Positions 36,005 to 45,661 of a stretch of DNA of 64,000 nt are shown here, piece after piece (positions within the stretch are counted from its first letter, which is position 1; every line of letters starts with the position of its first letter). A program made the position numbers and the translations under genes. The stretch is taken from positions 466,322 through 530,321 of the forward strand of contig NZ_SMGK01000003.1 in NCBI RefSeq assembly GCF_004339725.1, given 5' to 3'. This DNA is from Acidipila rosea. GTDB taxonomy: Bacteria > Acidobacteriota > Terriglobia > Terriglobales > Acidobacteriaceae. Under the pieces are notes generated by a model, which saw only the letters and a program-made list of their open reading frames with translations, made no database searches and was not told the origin of the DNA.

Positions 36005-37197
36005 TAGTCGTTATCCCCCATGCTTCCACCCGCGAGGATGGACTTAAGATGAAACGCTCCTTGTGTCACCACCGGTTCGCCACTGGAAAGTCCACTCACG
36101 ATTTCGGTCAAGTCGCCAACTGTGGTCCCTTTTTCCACCTCGCGCGCTTCAAATTGAGTAGGCGTTTTGCGGATGAAAACGACATTCTTTCCTTCCACTT
36201 CCTGAAGAGCGCTTGTTGGTACTGCTATGGCCCGCTTGCTGAATGTTGTAGGAAGGTCGATATTGGCGAACATATCTGTTTTCAATAGAAACTCAGGGTT
36301 TGCCACATCACAGCGAACACGGGCCGTCCTGGTCTGCGGGTCGATCACATCGCTGATGTAAGCGACTCGACCCTGAAAGGAACGATTCGGGTAGGTGTCT
36401 ACCGTGATGAAAGCGTTCTGCCCAACGCGCACTTTCCCCAGATCCTTTTCGTACACTTCAGCTTGTACCCAGACGTGCGAAAGATTGGCGACCGTGAATA
36501 CGGGGCGCGCGGCATCCACAACATCTCCAGGTGAGGCTTGCGCCTTGATGACCACACCAGATAAAGGGGCTTTGAGGGAGGTAAGCAGAGTTCCACCGAT
36601 CTTGTTATCCGACACCCCAAAGCGGCGTAATTTCTGGTGTATGCCTTCTATGACAGCCTGTTGCGAACGGATATTGGCTTCAATTTCATTCTCTGACGCT
36701 TTACTCGATTCATAGTCCTTTTCTGCCCCTGCCCCAATATCGGCAAGCCGGCGGCTGCGTCCAGCCTGGCGAGTGGCTGGAATTAACTGCGCCTTCATGC
36801 GCTCCAAGTCAGCGCGTGCAGATAGCTCCTGTGCAACCAATTCTCCAGCTTCGACGTTGTCGAAGGTGGCGAGAATCTGTCCTGCTTCAACCCTGTCGCC
36901 AACTTTTGCGCGGACTTCCAGGATGCGCCCTTGCGCCAACGGACTCACTAAAGCAACGCGGCTGTCAATCGGCTGAACCGTGCCGGTGACCTTCAGATAT
37001 TGCGTGAGTTGCTTTACTTCAGCAGGTGAGATAGTCAGCCCAATGTGGTTTTGGGCGGAGATCGTCATATCGACCATATCCGCCTTGCTCGTGGACTGCT
37101 CCTGAGAGGAAGATATTTCCTTATCTTCGTTGGTGTGCTTGTTGCAACCGGTTATGGCAAATGTGCCGCATAGAAACAACAAAATTAGGCTCTTCAT
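36004..37197 (-). CDS. czcB: RND efflux periplasmic adaptor (CzcB-type)
   Basis: 397 residues. An N-terminal lipoprotein signal ends in FAITGC. The barrel-sandwich hybrid parts (SPLAQGRILEVRAKVGDRVE and KAPLSGVVIKAQASPGDVV) flank a long coiled coil. Membrane-proximal sequence follows (AVPTSALQEVEGKNVVFIRK). It bridges the CzcA-type pump and the outer-membrane channel. It overlaps the channel gene by four bases. Confidence 0.92.
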   Translation of the reverse strand: MKSLILLFLCGTFAITGCNKHTNEDKEISSSQEQSTSKADMVDMTISAQNHIGLTISPAEVKQLTQYLKVTGTVQPIDSRVALVSPLAQGRILEVRAKVGDRVEAGQILATFDNVEAGELVAQELSARADLERMKAQLIPATRQAGRSRRLADIGAGAEKDYESSKASENEIEANIRSQQAVIEGIHQKLRRFGVSDNKIGGTLLTSLKAPLSGVVIKAQASPGDVVDAARPVFTVANLSHVWVQAEVYEKDLGKVRVGQNAFITVDTYPNRSFQGRVAYISDVIDPQTRTARVRCDVANPEFLLKTDMFANIDLPTTFSKRAIAVPTSALQEVEGKNVVFIRKTPTQFEAREVEKGTTVGDLTEIVSGLSSGEPVVTQGAFHLKSILAGGSMGDND

Positions 37198-38483
37198 GGT
37201 AGGTTTCCTCCCACAGCACGCTCAATCTCGGCCCTGCTTCGGGCAGCATCAGCTTGCGCGTCGATGTAAGCCAACTGTGTATCGACCAAACGGCGTTGCT
37301 CATTGAGAACGTCCAGAAGCCGTAGTTGGCCGAGTTTATACGCTTCGCGGATAACGGAAAGGTTGGCGCTTGACGGACTTAGTACGCCGCTCTGAAGCAT
37401 CTGCAAGGAATCGGATGCAGTGCGCCAGCGCCGATATGCCGACTCCACTTCTATTGGAATAGTTTTCTCAAGATATTCCTGGTGCAGGCGAGCGCCAGAG
37501 GTGCGGGCTGTTGCCGCCTGTACATTGCCGACTCCGCTCCGGCTAGTTCGCAATGGGATGGAAACGCCGAAGCTGAGAATATCAACTTGGTCTCGGATAG
37601 GGCTTGGTGCTCCACTGCTGGTCAAGCCGAACAGTCCATCGAATTGGCTGTGCTGCCTGGTATAACCTGCGGACAAAGTCAGGTCCGGTTTGGCGTTCGC
37701 CTTTGCAAGTTCTACGCTTGCTGCTTGCTGCTCCTCTTCAAGACGCGCTGTTTTAAGGTCTGCCCGATTCTCCAGCGCTTTTTGTTGCAGTTCATCCAGT
37801 CGAAGCGGTGTTGGAGCAGGAAAGATAGCATCCGGAATTAGAGTGCCACTGCTGAAGCCAGCAAGACGGCGCAGCTCAAATTCGGCAGATGTAAGGCGAC
37901 TCTGAGCACTCATCCGCGAGACTTCGGCTTGACTGACTTCAACCTTGAGCAGCCCCGCTTCGAGTGGAGCAACATCACCTTCTTTGACTCGCGCCTCGGT
38001 GAGTCTCAGGGTTTCCTGGTTGAAGGCAATAAGGTCACTGAGGAGCTTGACTTTGTGGCGCTCCGCGATCACCTGGGCATAGGCTGCTTTGATCTCATAG
38101 GCAAGTTCCGCAGTTCGCCCCTGTAGTTCGGCTTCCGCCAGACCAACCGAGAACTCGGCGACACGGATGCGCTTCCCGCGCTTTCCGAACGTCTCAATGG
38201 GCTGGGAATACTCTCCGCCGTATTGCTCCTCGCCAACTGTGCCGAGCGGCTTCCCAGTTGCCCCATTTAGCCCAAGCGTTGGCGCTGGCCGCACTCCAGC
38301 TTGTCGCGCGAGACCCTTCGCCTCTGCGATCCGCTCTCGAACAGCAGCCAAATCCTTATTATTCGCAATCCCTGCTCGCACAATGTCGTCTACCGTAGAT
38401 ACAGTTGACGGCGTTTGCTGTGCTCCCAGCAATGAAGCTGAAAGCAATAGCGCGCACAGAGAGAAGATATGTCTCCCTCGCAT
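37194..38483 (-). CDS. czcC: TolC-family outer-membrane efflux channel (CzcC-type)
   Basis: 429 residues with a cleavable signal (IFSLCALLLSASLLGAQQ) and two helical-repeat halves of outer-membrane efflux proteins (DDIVRAGIANNKDLAAVRER; YKLGQLRLLDVLNEQRRLVD). AGGAG is seven bases before ATG 38483. It is the first of the efflux genes after the small Cys-rich gene. Confidence 0.92.
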   Translation of the reverse strand: MRGRHIFSLCALLLSASLLGAQQTPSTVSTVDDIVRAGIANNKDLAAVRERIAEAKGLARQAGVRPAPTLGLNGATGKPLGTVGEEQYGGEYSQPIETFGKRGKRIRVAEFSVGLAEAELQGRTAELAYEIKAAYAQVIAERHKVKLLSDLIAFNQETLRLTEARVKEGDVAPLEAGLLKVEVSQAEVSRMSAQSRLTSAEFELRRLAGFSSGTLIPDAIFPAPTPLRLDELQQKALENRADLKTARLEEEQQAASVELAKANAKPDLTLSAGYTRQHSQFDGLFGLTSSGAPSPIRDQVDILSFGVSIPLRTSRSGVGNVQAATARTSGARLHQEYLEKTIPIEVESAYRRWRTASDSLQMLQSGVLSPSSANLSVIREAYKLGQLRLLDVLNEQRRLVDTQLAYIDAQADAARSRAEIERAVGGNLP

Positions 38484-38528
38484 ACACAACTCCTAGATTA
38501 TTTTTGAAAACTGAGTTCCAACTGATGT

Positions 38529-38834
38529 CTAGGAAAGTTGGGGAGGGTGGTCGATAGAAGACGGAGCAAGCAATGGCTGCTCAACGGCTTCTTCGCGGGG
38601 AGCCGGAACAGTCAATACCTGAGGGGCAAGTGCGGCTCGCTTTACTACAATGAGATGTGCGCAGCAGCACAGGCAGTTATCACCGGAGGTTGGGCCTTGG
38701 TGCTTATGCTGACTCTGCGATTGTGAGACGTAGCAGTCCGAATTAGGCAAAAGGTCACACGCAAACACTTCCACGGCTGTAAACAGCACGAGAAAGATTG
38801 CGGTAAGGCGAAGCGCCCTGGACCAAAGACCCAT
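38529..38834 (-). CDS. Small secreted cysteine-rich protein
   Basis: 101 residues: a signal peptide (ALRLTAIFLVLFTAVEVFAC), His/Gln-rich SQSQSQHKHQ, then DNCLCCCAH. The cysteine cluster and His residues suggest metal binding in the periplasm. No family name is recognised. It precedes the czcCBA-like genes by 45 bases and probably heads their operon. Confidence 0.65.
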   Translation of the reverse strand: MGLWSRALRLTAIFLVLFTAVEVFACDLLPNSDCYVSQSQSQHKHQGPTSGDNCLCCCAHLIVVKRAALAPQVLTVPAPREEAVEQPLLAPSSIDHPPQLS

Positions 38835-39197
38835 ACGTTCATATTGCCACAGATTGGCTCGTTAGAGAGTGATAGTGCCTTTGACCATGACGATAGAAGC
38901 CCTTCCCGAGATGACTATGGATAACGATTTCATGCACCGTAAGATCGGCCCAAAGGAACCCATGATCCATTCGGGTTGTCACAGTTCAAGCGTATGCTGC
39001 GGTGATGTCGTGACGTCAATATAGTTCCACTATGGAATGATATTGACATAAATGAAGTCCCTGAATTTCTCCACTGTGGGAGTCAATTTGGGAGTCATAG
39101 AATGACCAAAAACTGAAATTGGAGAGCAGGCCAGCAAACTTCCTGGAGCTGATTTCCGCGAACCTCGCAACGCAGATGGCAGAATTAGCATAAGACG
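38835..39197. other. 363-bp divergent intergenic region
   Basis: Holds the promoters of the czc-type operon (leftward) and the methyltransferase operon (rightward). It includes an inverted near-copy of the abiE operator (listed) and a short direct repeat GGGAGTCA at 39078-39085 and 39090-39097. No gene is seen. Confidence 0.5.
39015..39049. repeat. Inverted near-copy of the 35-bp abiE palindrome
   Basis: The reverse complement of this stretch reads TGTCAATAT-CA-TTCCATA-G-TGGAACTATATTGAC, matching the palindrome at 31502-31536 at all but about four positions. No abiE gene lies beside it. Confidence 0.75.
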
Positions 39198-39836
39198 ATG
39201 GACACACAGGCGCACTGGGCACAGATCTACGAAACCAAATCTCCTGATGAGACGAGTTGGTACGAGTCTCATTTGCAAACCTCACTCGACTGGATCTCGG
39301 ATGCGGCCACGGACCATTCTGCTTCGATTATCGACGTTGGAGGCGGAGAATCTACGCTGATAGATGACTTGCTTGTTAGGGGATACAGTGCCCTTACTGT
39401 CCTGGATCTGGCGGGCGCGGCAATTAAGAAATCTCAGGATCGCCTCGAACGAGCAGCAAAATCCGTCAATTGGATAGTGGGCGATGTGACAACAATTGCT
39501 TTCCCAGTCAACACGTACAACATTTGGCATGACCGGGCGGTCTTCCATTTTCTTACCAATCCCGAACAGCGATTGGCGTATATACGTCAGACTACCTCAG
39601 CCCTTAAGATTGGAGGGCAGGTGGTCATGGCAACCTTTGGGCCGCAGGGTCCACAGAAATGCAGCGGGCTTGATACAAATCGTTACGATGCAGAATCGTT
39701 GAGCCGCGAAATGGGACCACGGTTTCGCCTGATACGAAGTTCAACCGTACTCCACCACACGCCAAAGGGCACGACACAACAGTTCCTTTATTGCCAGTTC
39801 AGCTTTAGTCCTCCTCAGAAAGGAATCACCCCTTGA
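39198..39836 (+). CDS. Class I SAM-dependent methyltransferase
   Basis: 212 residues. SIIDVGGGESTLIDDL is motif I, VLDLAGAAI motif II and VGDVT a further AdoMet contact; HDRAVFHFL follows. It resembles methyltransferases found beside metal or tellurite/thiol resistance genes. The stop overlaps the TTG start of the rhodanese gene. The ribosome-binding site is weak. Confidence 0.88.
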   Translation: MDTQAHWAQIYETKSPDETSWYESHLQTSLDWISDAATDHSASIIDVGGGESTLIDDLLVRGYSALTVLDLAGAAIKKSQDRLERAAKSVNWIVGDVTTIAFPVNTYNIWHDRAVFHFLTNPEQRLAYIRQTTSALKIGGQVVMATFGPQGPQKCSGLDTNRYDAESLSREMGPRFRLIRSSTVLHHTPKGTTQQFLYCQFSFSPPQKGITP

Positions 39837-40327
39837 AATTTCGCTTTCTTCAGATAACCTCCGCCGCGATACTGCTTGCGATCTTGGCTTTATCTGGCAC
39901 TGTCATGCAGGCACAGCAGGTCCCAACGAAGTCCTCGGCTGTTGCGGACACGACGATTCCCTCCGCGGCACTTGTGCAACCGGCAGAACTCGTGCGGATG
40001 CTGCATGGTTCAGAAAAGCCTTTAATACTACAGGTCGGATCGCACGTTCTTTACGCTGAAGCGCATATACCCGGTTCAGAGTATGTGGGGGCCACAGGCA
40101 CGAGTGCAGGATTGCAGTCACTCCGCGAACGGGTCTCCAGCCTCAGGAAGGACCAGTTCATCGTCCTTTACTGCGGATGCTGTCCCTGGGGTCATTGCCC
40201 GAACATCCGGCCGGCTTACGAGCAATTACACGCGCTCGGCTTCACTCAGGTAAAAGCGCTTTATCTGGCTGATAATTTCGGCACGGACTGGGCCGGCAAG
40301 GGCTATCCAGTAGCTAAAGGGCGATAA
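39833..40327 (+). CDS. Exported rhodanese-like protein
   Basis: 164 residues with a signal peptide (SAAILLAILALSGTVMQAQ). The rhodanese core ends in VLYCGCCPWGHCPNIRPAYE, with the catalytic Cys loop extended by extra cysteines. It should handle sulfane sulfur or bind thiophilic metal in the periplasm. The start is TTG 39833, supported by AAAGGA eight bases upstream. Confidence 0.85.
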   Translation: MKFRFLQITSAAILLAILALSGTVMQAQQVPTKSSAVADTTIPSAALVQPAELVRMLHGSEKPLILQVGSHVLYAEAHIPGSEYVGATGTSAGLQSLRERVSSLRKDQFIVLYCGCCPWGHCPNIRPAYEQLHALGFTQVKALYLADNFGTDWAGKGYPVAKGR

Positions 40328-40337
40328 AGGACGATCG

Positions 40338-40877
40338 ATGCAAAGAAACGCTCGAATTGAGATGCCGCGAATGCTGTTGCTGTTTCTCCTAGTGTCTATT
40401 GCCTTGTTTGCCGGAAGTTCTCCGCTTGCTGCACAAACAGTTCCTTCGAGAGCAAAAGCGCATCGTGCTGCTCCAAATTTTTCACGTATGGATCTGCGCC
40501 ACAAGAAGATTGAACTAACTTCATACCGTGGGAAGGTCGTCCTGCTCAACTTCTGGGCAACCTGGTGCGGACCGTGCCTTGTAGAGGTGCCCACCTTTAA
40601 CGAATGGCAGAACAAGTATGGCTCTAATCAATTTCAGGTGATCGGAATATCGATGGACGACGCAGCTCCGCCAGTGATCTCAACCATCAACAAGTTGAAG
40701 CTTAATTACCCGGTGTTGATGGGAGACGAACATCTGGGAGCTGCTTACGGCGGCATTCTCGGCCTTCCGGTTACGTTCCTGATCGACCGCCAGGGAAAGA
40801 TCAGGGCACGGTATCAGGGAGCCTCTGACCTCACGCGCATCAAAGGAGATATTGAGACGCTTCTCCACACTCGATAA
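40338..40877 (+). CDS. TlpA-like periplasmic thioredoxin
   Basis: 179 residues. A signal anchor (MLLLFLLVSIALFAGSS) is followed by a TlpA/ResA fold with NFWATWCGPC (Cys77 and Cys80) and GLPVTFLIDRQG (cis-Pro). It reduces disulfides in exported proteins, for example apocytochromes or copper proteins. It is ten bases after the rhodanese gene and in one operon with it. Confidence 0.92.
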   Translation: MQRNARIEMPRMLLLFLLVSIALFAGSSPLAAQTVPSRAKAHRAAPNFSRMDLRHKKIELTSYRGKVVLLNFWATWCGPCLVEVPTFNEWQNKYGSNQFQVIGISMDDAAPPVISTINKLKLNYPVLMGDEHLGAAYGGILGLPVTFLIDRQGKIRARYQGASDLTRIKGDIETLLHTR

Positions 40878-40909
40878 CGAAGCCCCCTGACGATAGCATG
40901 AGATCGCAG

Positions 40910-43900
40910 CTATAAATGGCTGGTGGTTTGATTATCTTGATTAGCGAGAAGTGTTCCGCGCCTCAGTTCCCGCTCCTTCATCATGACGAAGAACACAGGG
41001 ACGAGAATAAGGACGTGAATGGTTGATGTAATCATGCCACCGACAATCGGAGCGGCTATCGGCTTCATCACGTCGGAGCCGATGCCGGACTCCCAAAGGA
41101 TCGGCGCAAGACTGGCCAGGACGGCGCAAACCGTCATCAGTTTTGGGCGGAGGCGTTGAACAGCCCCTTCGATGGCTGCTGCTTCGATGTCGGCATTCGT
41201 CATTTGATGGTTTGACTCGATGCGCTTTTCCAATGCTTCGTGGAGATAGACGACCATCACGACGCCAGTCTCCACTGCGATGCCAAAGAGCGCAATGTAA
41301 CCAACTGCCACGGCAACGCTGAAATTGTAATGAAGCAGCCATTGCAGCAGTAGTCCGCCGGTCATGGCGTAGATGGTGGGGAAGATCAGCACGAGCGCCT
41401 CTGCAACGGAGTGAAAGACAAGATAGAGAAGCAGAAAGATCACCGCGAAAACCACAGGGAGAATCAGCTTGAGACGTTGTTTCGCGCGCTGCTCGAACTG
41501 GTACTCTCCCGACCACTGATAGGTGTAGCCCGCAGGCAGCTTTAGCTTTTGTTGGATCTGGTTGTTGGCTTCTGCGACGAAACCTCCATAGTTCGCGTTC
41601 TTCAGGTCGATATAAACATAGCCGGTAAGCGCGCCGTCTTCATCGCGAATCATGGCTGGGCCTCTGGAGAAAGAGATGGCCGCCACTTGCCCAAGCGGGA
41701 TCTGTGCGCCGGTCGGTGTCGCAATGAGAACGCCGCGCATCTGCTCTACATCGTCGCGGAAGTCGCGCTGATAGCGAACATTGATGGGGTAGCGCTCTCG
41801 CCCTTCGATGTTCTCGGCGATGTTCTTGCCGCCGATGCCGGAGGAGACGGCTGTCTGGACATCGGCCACGGTCAGACCATAACGGGCAGCCTCCGCACGG
41901 TTCACTTCCACATTGACGTAAAAGCCCTGGGCAACTTTTTCAGCAAACGTAGACCGTACCTGCGGCAGCGTGGAGAGAATGGTTTCGATCTGTGAGGCAA
42001 CCTGCTGAATACCTTCGACACTTGTGCCCTGGACTTTGAGACCGAGCGGAGTTTTGATACCGGTCAGCTCCATGTCAAGGCGGTTTTCGACCGGGCTGGT
42101 CCAGGTGTTCGTGAGTCCAGGAAACTGGAGCTTCGCATCCATCTGCTGAATGAGCTTGCCATAGGTCATTCCGGCGGGCCACTGCTCACGCGGCTTCAGC
42201 ATCAGGGTCGTGTCGTACATGTCGAGCGGCGCGTTATCCGTCGCGCTGTCCGAGCGCCCAACCGTACCGAAGACGCTCACGACTTCAGGGAAGCTGCGGA
42301 GGATACGGTCCTGCTCTTGCAACAACACTTCCGCCTGCCCAATCGAGATGCCGGGCAATGCAGTCGGCATATAGAGAGTCGAGCCTTCATATAGAGGCGG
42401 CATGAATTGACTGCCGAGATGCAGGCCTAACGGCAGAACGATAACGAGAAACAGCACGTTGGCGGCGATGGTAAGCCAACGATAGCGCAAGCAGAATCGC
42501 AGTATCGGCAGATAGATCGCCTGGGTCACGCGCGAGATCGGGTTGGCGCTTTCCGGACGCAGCCGTCCGCGAATCAGCATCACCATCAGGACTGGGACCA
42601 GGGTGATGGCAAGAATAGAAGACGATCCAACCGCCAGCGTTTTTGTCCAGGCGAGTGGGCGGAACATGCGGCCTTCCTGCGCTTCGAGCAGGAAGACTGG
42701 AAGAAACGACACAACAATAATCAGCAGCGAGAAGAAGAGTGCCGGGCCAACCTGCTTCGCCGCGTTGATGAGGATGGTGCGGCGTTCCGGTTCGCTTACC
42801 TGAGTACCGTTTTGCTGTCTTTCGGAGAGATGGCGATAGCCATTTTCAACCATGACGATGGAAGCGTCCACCAATACACCGATGGCCAATGCGATGCCTC
42901 CCAGCGACATGATGTTCGACGTCACGCCGAGCAAATACATGGGGATGAACGACACAACGACTGCGATAGGCAACGCGAGGATGGCAATCAGTGCCGAGCG
43001 GAAGTGAAACAGAAAGAGAATAATGACGAGGCTGACGATGATGGCTTCTTCCAGAAGATCGCGTTGCAATGTCTGGATCGAGGAGCGAATCAGACCGGAC
43101 CGGTCGTAGCCGGACATGATTTCGACACCCGGCGGAAGCGACGGCGCAATTTCACGGAGCTTTGTTTTGACTCCATTGATGACGTTCAGGGCATTCATGC
43201 CCTGGCGCATCACGATGATGCCGCCGACGGTCTCACCCTCTCCGTTCCATTCGGCGACGCCTTCGCGGATATCAGGTCCGAAGCTGACTGTGCCCAAATC
43301 ACGCAACAAAACAGGTGTGCCGTTTTTGCTGCCGACTGCAACCAAGGCAAGATCGTCAAGCGAGCGAAGATAGCCAAGACCGCGGATCATATACTCCGCA
43401 CCGCTCAAATCGAGCAGCCGTCCTCCCACTTCATTCGTGCTGGCCTTTACACGGTCGATAACGGTAGAAAGCGGGATGCCATAAGCGAGCAGTTTATTGG
43501 GATCGAGCTGCACCTGGTACTGCTTTACATAGCCGCCGATGCTCGCGACTTCGGCCACTCCCGGCACGGTCTCAAGCGCATAGCGCAGGTGCCAATCCTG
43601 CAACGAGCGCAGATCCGCCAGGCTATGGCGATGGCTCTTGTCTACGATCGCGTATTCATAGACCCAACCCGCTCCGGTCGCATCCGGGCCGATCACGGGA
43701 TGCACTCCTTCCGGCAGGCGCCCGCTGATTTGCTGTAAATATTCAATGACGCGAGAGCGCGCCCAGTAGAGGTCGGTGCCATCCTGAAAGACGATGTACA
43801 CGTAGGAATCGCCGAACATGGTCTGCGCGCGCACCGCCTTCACATGGGGAGCAGCCAGCATACTGGTGACGATGGGATAGGTGACCTGATCTTCGATCAC

Positions 43901-44077
43901 GTCGGGCGGCTGGCCTGCCCAGTTGGTATGCACAATCACCTGTACATCGGAGATGTCCGGCAGCGCATCCAGCGGAACATGCTGCAACGACCAGATGCCG
44001 GCAAGGGTCAGCAACAGGACTGCCGTGAAAACCAAAAAGCGGTTACGGGCGCAGACTTCAATGATGTAGGAGAGCAT
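40910..44077 (-). CDS. cusA: CusA-type copper/silver RND efflux pump
   Basis: 1055 residues with two sets of six membrane helices. GGIALAIGVLVDASIVMVEN in helix 4 is the form found in monovalent-cation (Cu/Ag) pumps, and PDISDVQVIVHTNWAGQPPDV near the N-terminus is typical. The gene starts directly after the CusB-type stop (TAAATG). It is the final gene of the cusCBA-type operon and converges on the TlpA operon. Confidence 0.92.
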   Translation of the reverse strand: MLSYIIEVCARNRFLVFTAVLLLTLAGIWSLQHVPLDALPDISDVQVIVHTNWAGQPPDVIEDQVTYPIVTSMLAAPHVKAVRAQTMFGDSYVYIVFQDGTDLYWARSRVIEYLQQISGRLPEGVHPVIGPDATGAGWVYEYAIVDKSHRHSLADLRSLQDWHLRYALETVPGVAEVASIGGYVKQYQVQLDPNKLLAYGIPLSTVIDRVKASTNEVGGRLLDLSGAEYMIRGLGYLRSLDDLALVAVGSKNGTPVLLRDLGTVSFGPDIREGVAEWNGEGETVGGIIVMRQGMNALNVINGVKTKLREIAPSLPPGVEIMSGYDRSGLIRSSIQTLQRDLLEEAIIVSLVIILFLFHFRSALIAILALPIAVVVSFIPMYLLGVTSNIMSLGGIALAIGVLVDASIVMVENGYRHLSERQQNGTQVSEPERRTILINAAKQVGPALFFSLLIIVVSFLPVFLLEAQEGRMFRPLAWTKTLAVGSSSILAITLVPVLMVMLIRGRLRPESANPISRVTQAIYLPILRFCLRYRWLTIAANVLFLVIVLPLGLHLGSQFMPPLYEGSTLYMPTALPGISIGQAEVLLQEQDRILRSFPEVVSVFGTVGRSDSATDNAPLDMYDTTLMLKPREQWPAGMTYGKLIQQMDAKLQFPGLTNTWTSPVENRLDMELTGIKTPLGLKVQGTSVEGIQQVASQIETILSTLPQVRSTFAEKVAQGFYVNVEVNRAEAARYGLTVADVQTAVSSGIGGKNIAENIEGRERYPINVRYQRDFRDDVEQMRGVLIATPTGAQIPLGQVAAISFSRGPAMIRDEDGALTGYVYIDLKNANYGGFVAEANNQIQQKLKLPAGYTYQWSGEYQFEQRAKQRLKLILPVVFAVIFLLLYLVFHSVAEALVLIFPTIYAMTGGLLLQWLLHYNFSVAVAVGYIALFGIAVETGVVMVVYLHEALEKRIESNHQMTNADIEAAAIEGAVQRLRPKLMTVCAVLASLAPILWESGIGSDVMKPIAAPIVGGMITSTIHVLILVPVFFVMMKERELRRGTLLANQDNQTTSHL

Positions 44078-45661
44078 TTACATGCCTCCTGTCGCGTTGA
44101 TCCGCAGTTGCTTTGTAGCGAGGATCTGCCCGCTCTTCTGAGCGGTGATAGTCACCTGCCAGGCGCCGCCTGAACCAAGCGAGCCTGTGCCCTCATAAAC
44201 TCCATTGCCTCTATCGGTCAATTTGCTGGTTGTATTCATGGCGGCCATTCCCATCGCTGGCATTCCGGCCATGTAGAAAGTCACCGTCACATCGGCCCCG
44301 GCAACAGGAGCATTGCCTGGTCCCGCCAACTTCACGCGGAAAGTGTTCGTGCCTTTCTGTGGCGGATTGGGATCAGTGGAGAAGTCAATATTGATTTGTG
44401 CTGCTGAAGATGCGGCTGATTGTGAAGCATTGCCCGCTCCGGGAGGCGGAGGCACGAATGAACCTGCTGCGGCCTGCAATTGGCTTTCGGAGTCGATGAG
44501 AAAATTGGCCGAGGTGACAATCTGTTGATGTCGTTGAAGCCCCTTCAGGACAACAACCTCGTCTCCCGTACGCGGTCCTAGCACAACCTCCTTTGGTTCC
44601 AGACTGCCATTGCCATGATCGACAAAGACCAATTGCTTTGTCCCGGTTTGAAAAACTGCGGAGGCAGGGATGACGAGCTGACGGCCCAGCGGCGATTTCA
44701 AGTCGCAATTGACATACATGCCCGGCTTTAGTTTCAAGCCGGGGTTGTCAATCACAAGTCGGACACGGACTGTTCTCGTCACAGGATCGACCTGTGGCAG
44801 AATCTCATCGACGTTCCCACGGAACGTCCTGCCGGGATAGGAGTCCACCGTGACTTCAACCGGATCACCATGTTTCAATCGTCCAACGTCATCCTGAAAA
44901 ACCTGCGCGTAGACCCAAATGCGCGAGAGATCGGCGATGGTGTAGAGCCGGGTCGAAGGCTCAATGTACATGTTTGGCAATGCGTTATATTCAGTGACAT
45001 AACCGGAAACCGGCGAATTGATCGTTAGATTGGTGATCGGTTTTCCAGTGTCTTTGAGTTTTTGTAGTTCACTTTGCGGCACTTCCCATTGCTCAAGGCG
45101 CTGTTCGGCAGCGGCGGACAGCGAGGCAGCGCCGGAAGCGACTCCATCCACCGTGCTGCCACTCAAAGACTTCTGATTTTGCCGCGCAAGCAGATACTCC
45201 TGCTGTGTCGCAACAAGGTCTGGGCTGTAGACCGTAAAGAGCGGATCACCCTTGCGGACATACAGGTAAGTCGCATTTACAAAGACTTTGCGAATGTAGC
45301 CTGGAAAACGAACCTGAACATACGAAATCAGCCGCTCGTCGATGTTCACGGTTCCGGTGGCGCGGATGTCGTCGGTCAGTTGCTTGTACTCGACCGAACC
45401 CGTCTTCACGCCGATGCTCTGCATCCGCTCGGGCGAAAGCTGGACGGGCGACAATTGCGTGTCCTGCTTTTGCTGCTGCGCCGGAGACATGCTCGTCGCA
45501 TTTGAATCAGGGCCAGCCGCAACCGGCTCCGTATCGGAAGACATTGGTGCGCGTTTGGAATTTACCTGCCCTGGTGAACGCGAACGGTAGACGAGCAGAC
45601 CTGCCACAACGATCAAAATGGCAAGCCATACGAGAGAAGTGCGAACAATATATTTGTTCAT
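44078..45661 (-). CDS. cusB: CusB-type RND adaptor with C-terminal FixH/YtkA-like domain
   Basis: 527 residues. After an N-terminal membrane anchor, the CusB-type adaptor spans ~70-400 (RFPGYIRKVFVNATYLYVRKG, SPVSGYVTEYNALPNMYIEP). The last ~110 residues form an extra beta-sandwich (GTNTFRVKLAGPGNAPVAGADV, TFYMAGMPAMGMAAM) with Met-rich motifs that resemble YtkA/FixH and could bind copper. It overlaps the channel gene by four bases. Confidence 0.9.
   Translation of the reverse strand: MNKYIVRTSLVWLAILIVVAGLLVYRSRSPGQVNSKRAPMSSDTEPVAAGPDSNATSMSPAQQQKQDTQLSPVQLSPERMQSIGVKTGSVEYKQLTDDIRATGTVNIDERLISYVQVRFPGYIRKVFVNATYLYVRKGDPLFTVYSPDLVATQQEYLLARQNQKSLSGSTVDGVASGAASLSAAAEQRLEQWEVPQSELQKLKDTGKPITNLTINSPVSGYVTEYNALPNMYIEPSTRLYTIADLSRIWVYAQVFQDDVGRLKHGDPVEVTVDSYPGRTFRGNVDEILPQVDPVTRTVRVRLVIDNPGLKLKPGMYVNCDLKSPLGRQLVIPASAVFQTGTKQLVFVDHGNGSLEPKEVVLGPRTGDEVVVLKGLQRHQQIVTSANFLIDSESQLQAAAGSFVPPPPGAGNASQSAASSAAQINIDFSTDPNPPQKGTNTFRVKLAGPGNAPVAGADVTVTFYMAGMPAMGMAAMNTTSKLTDRGNGVYEGTGSLGSGGAWQVTITAQKSGQILATKQLRINATGGM

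Noticed and set aside
42812..43738. 308-residue plus-strand frame
   Set aside because: It is antisense to the CusA-type pump gene and has a composition typical of a shadow frame.
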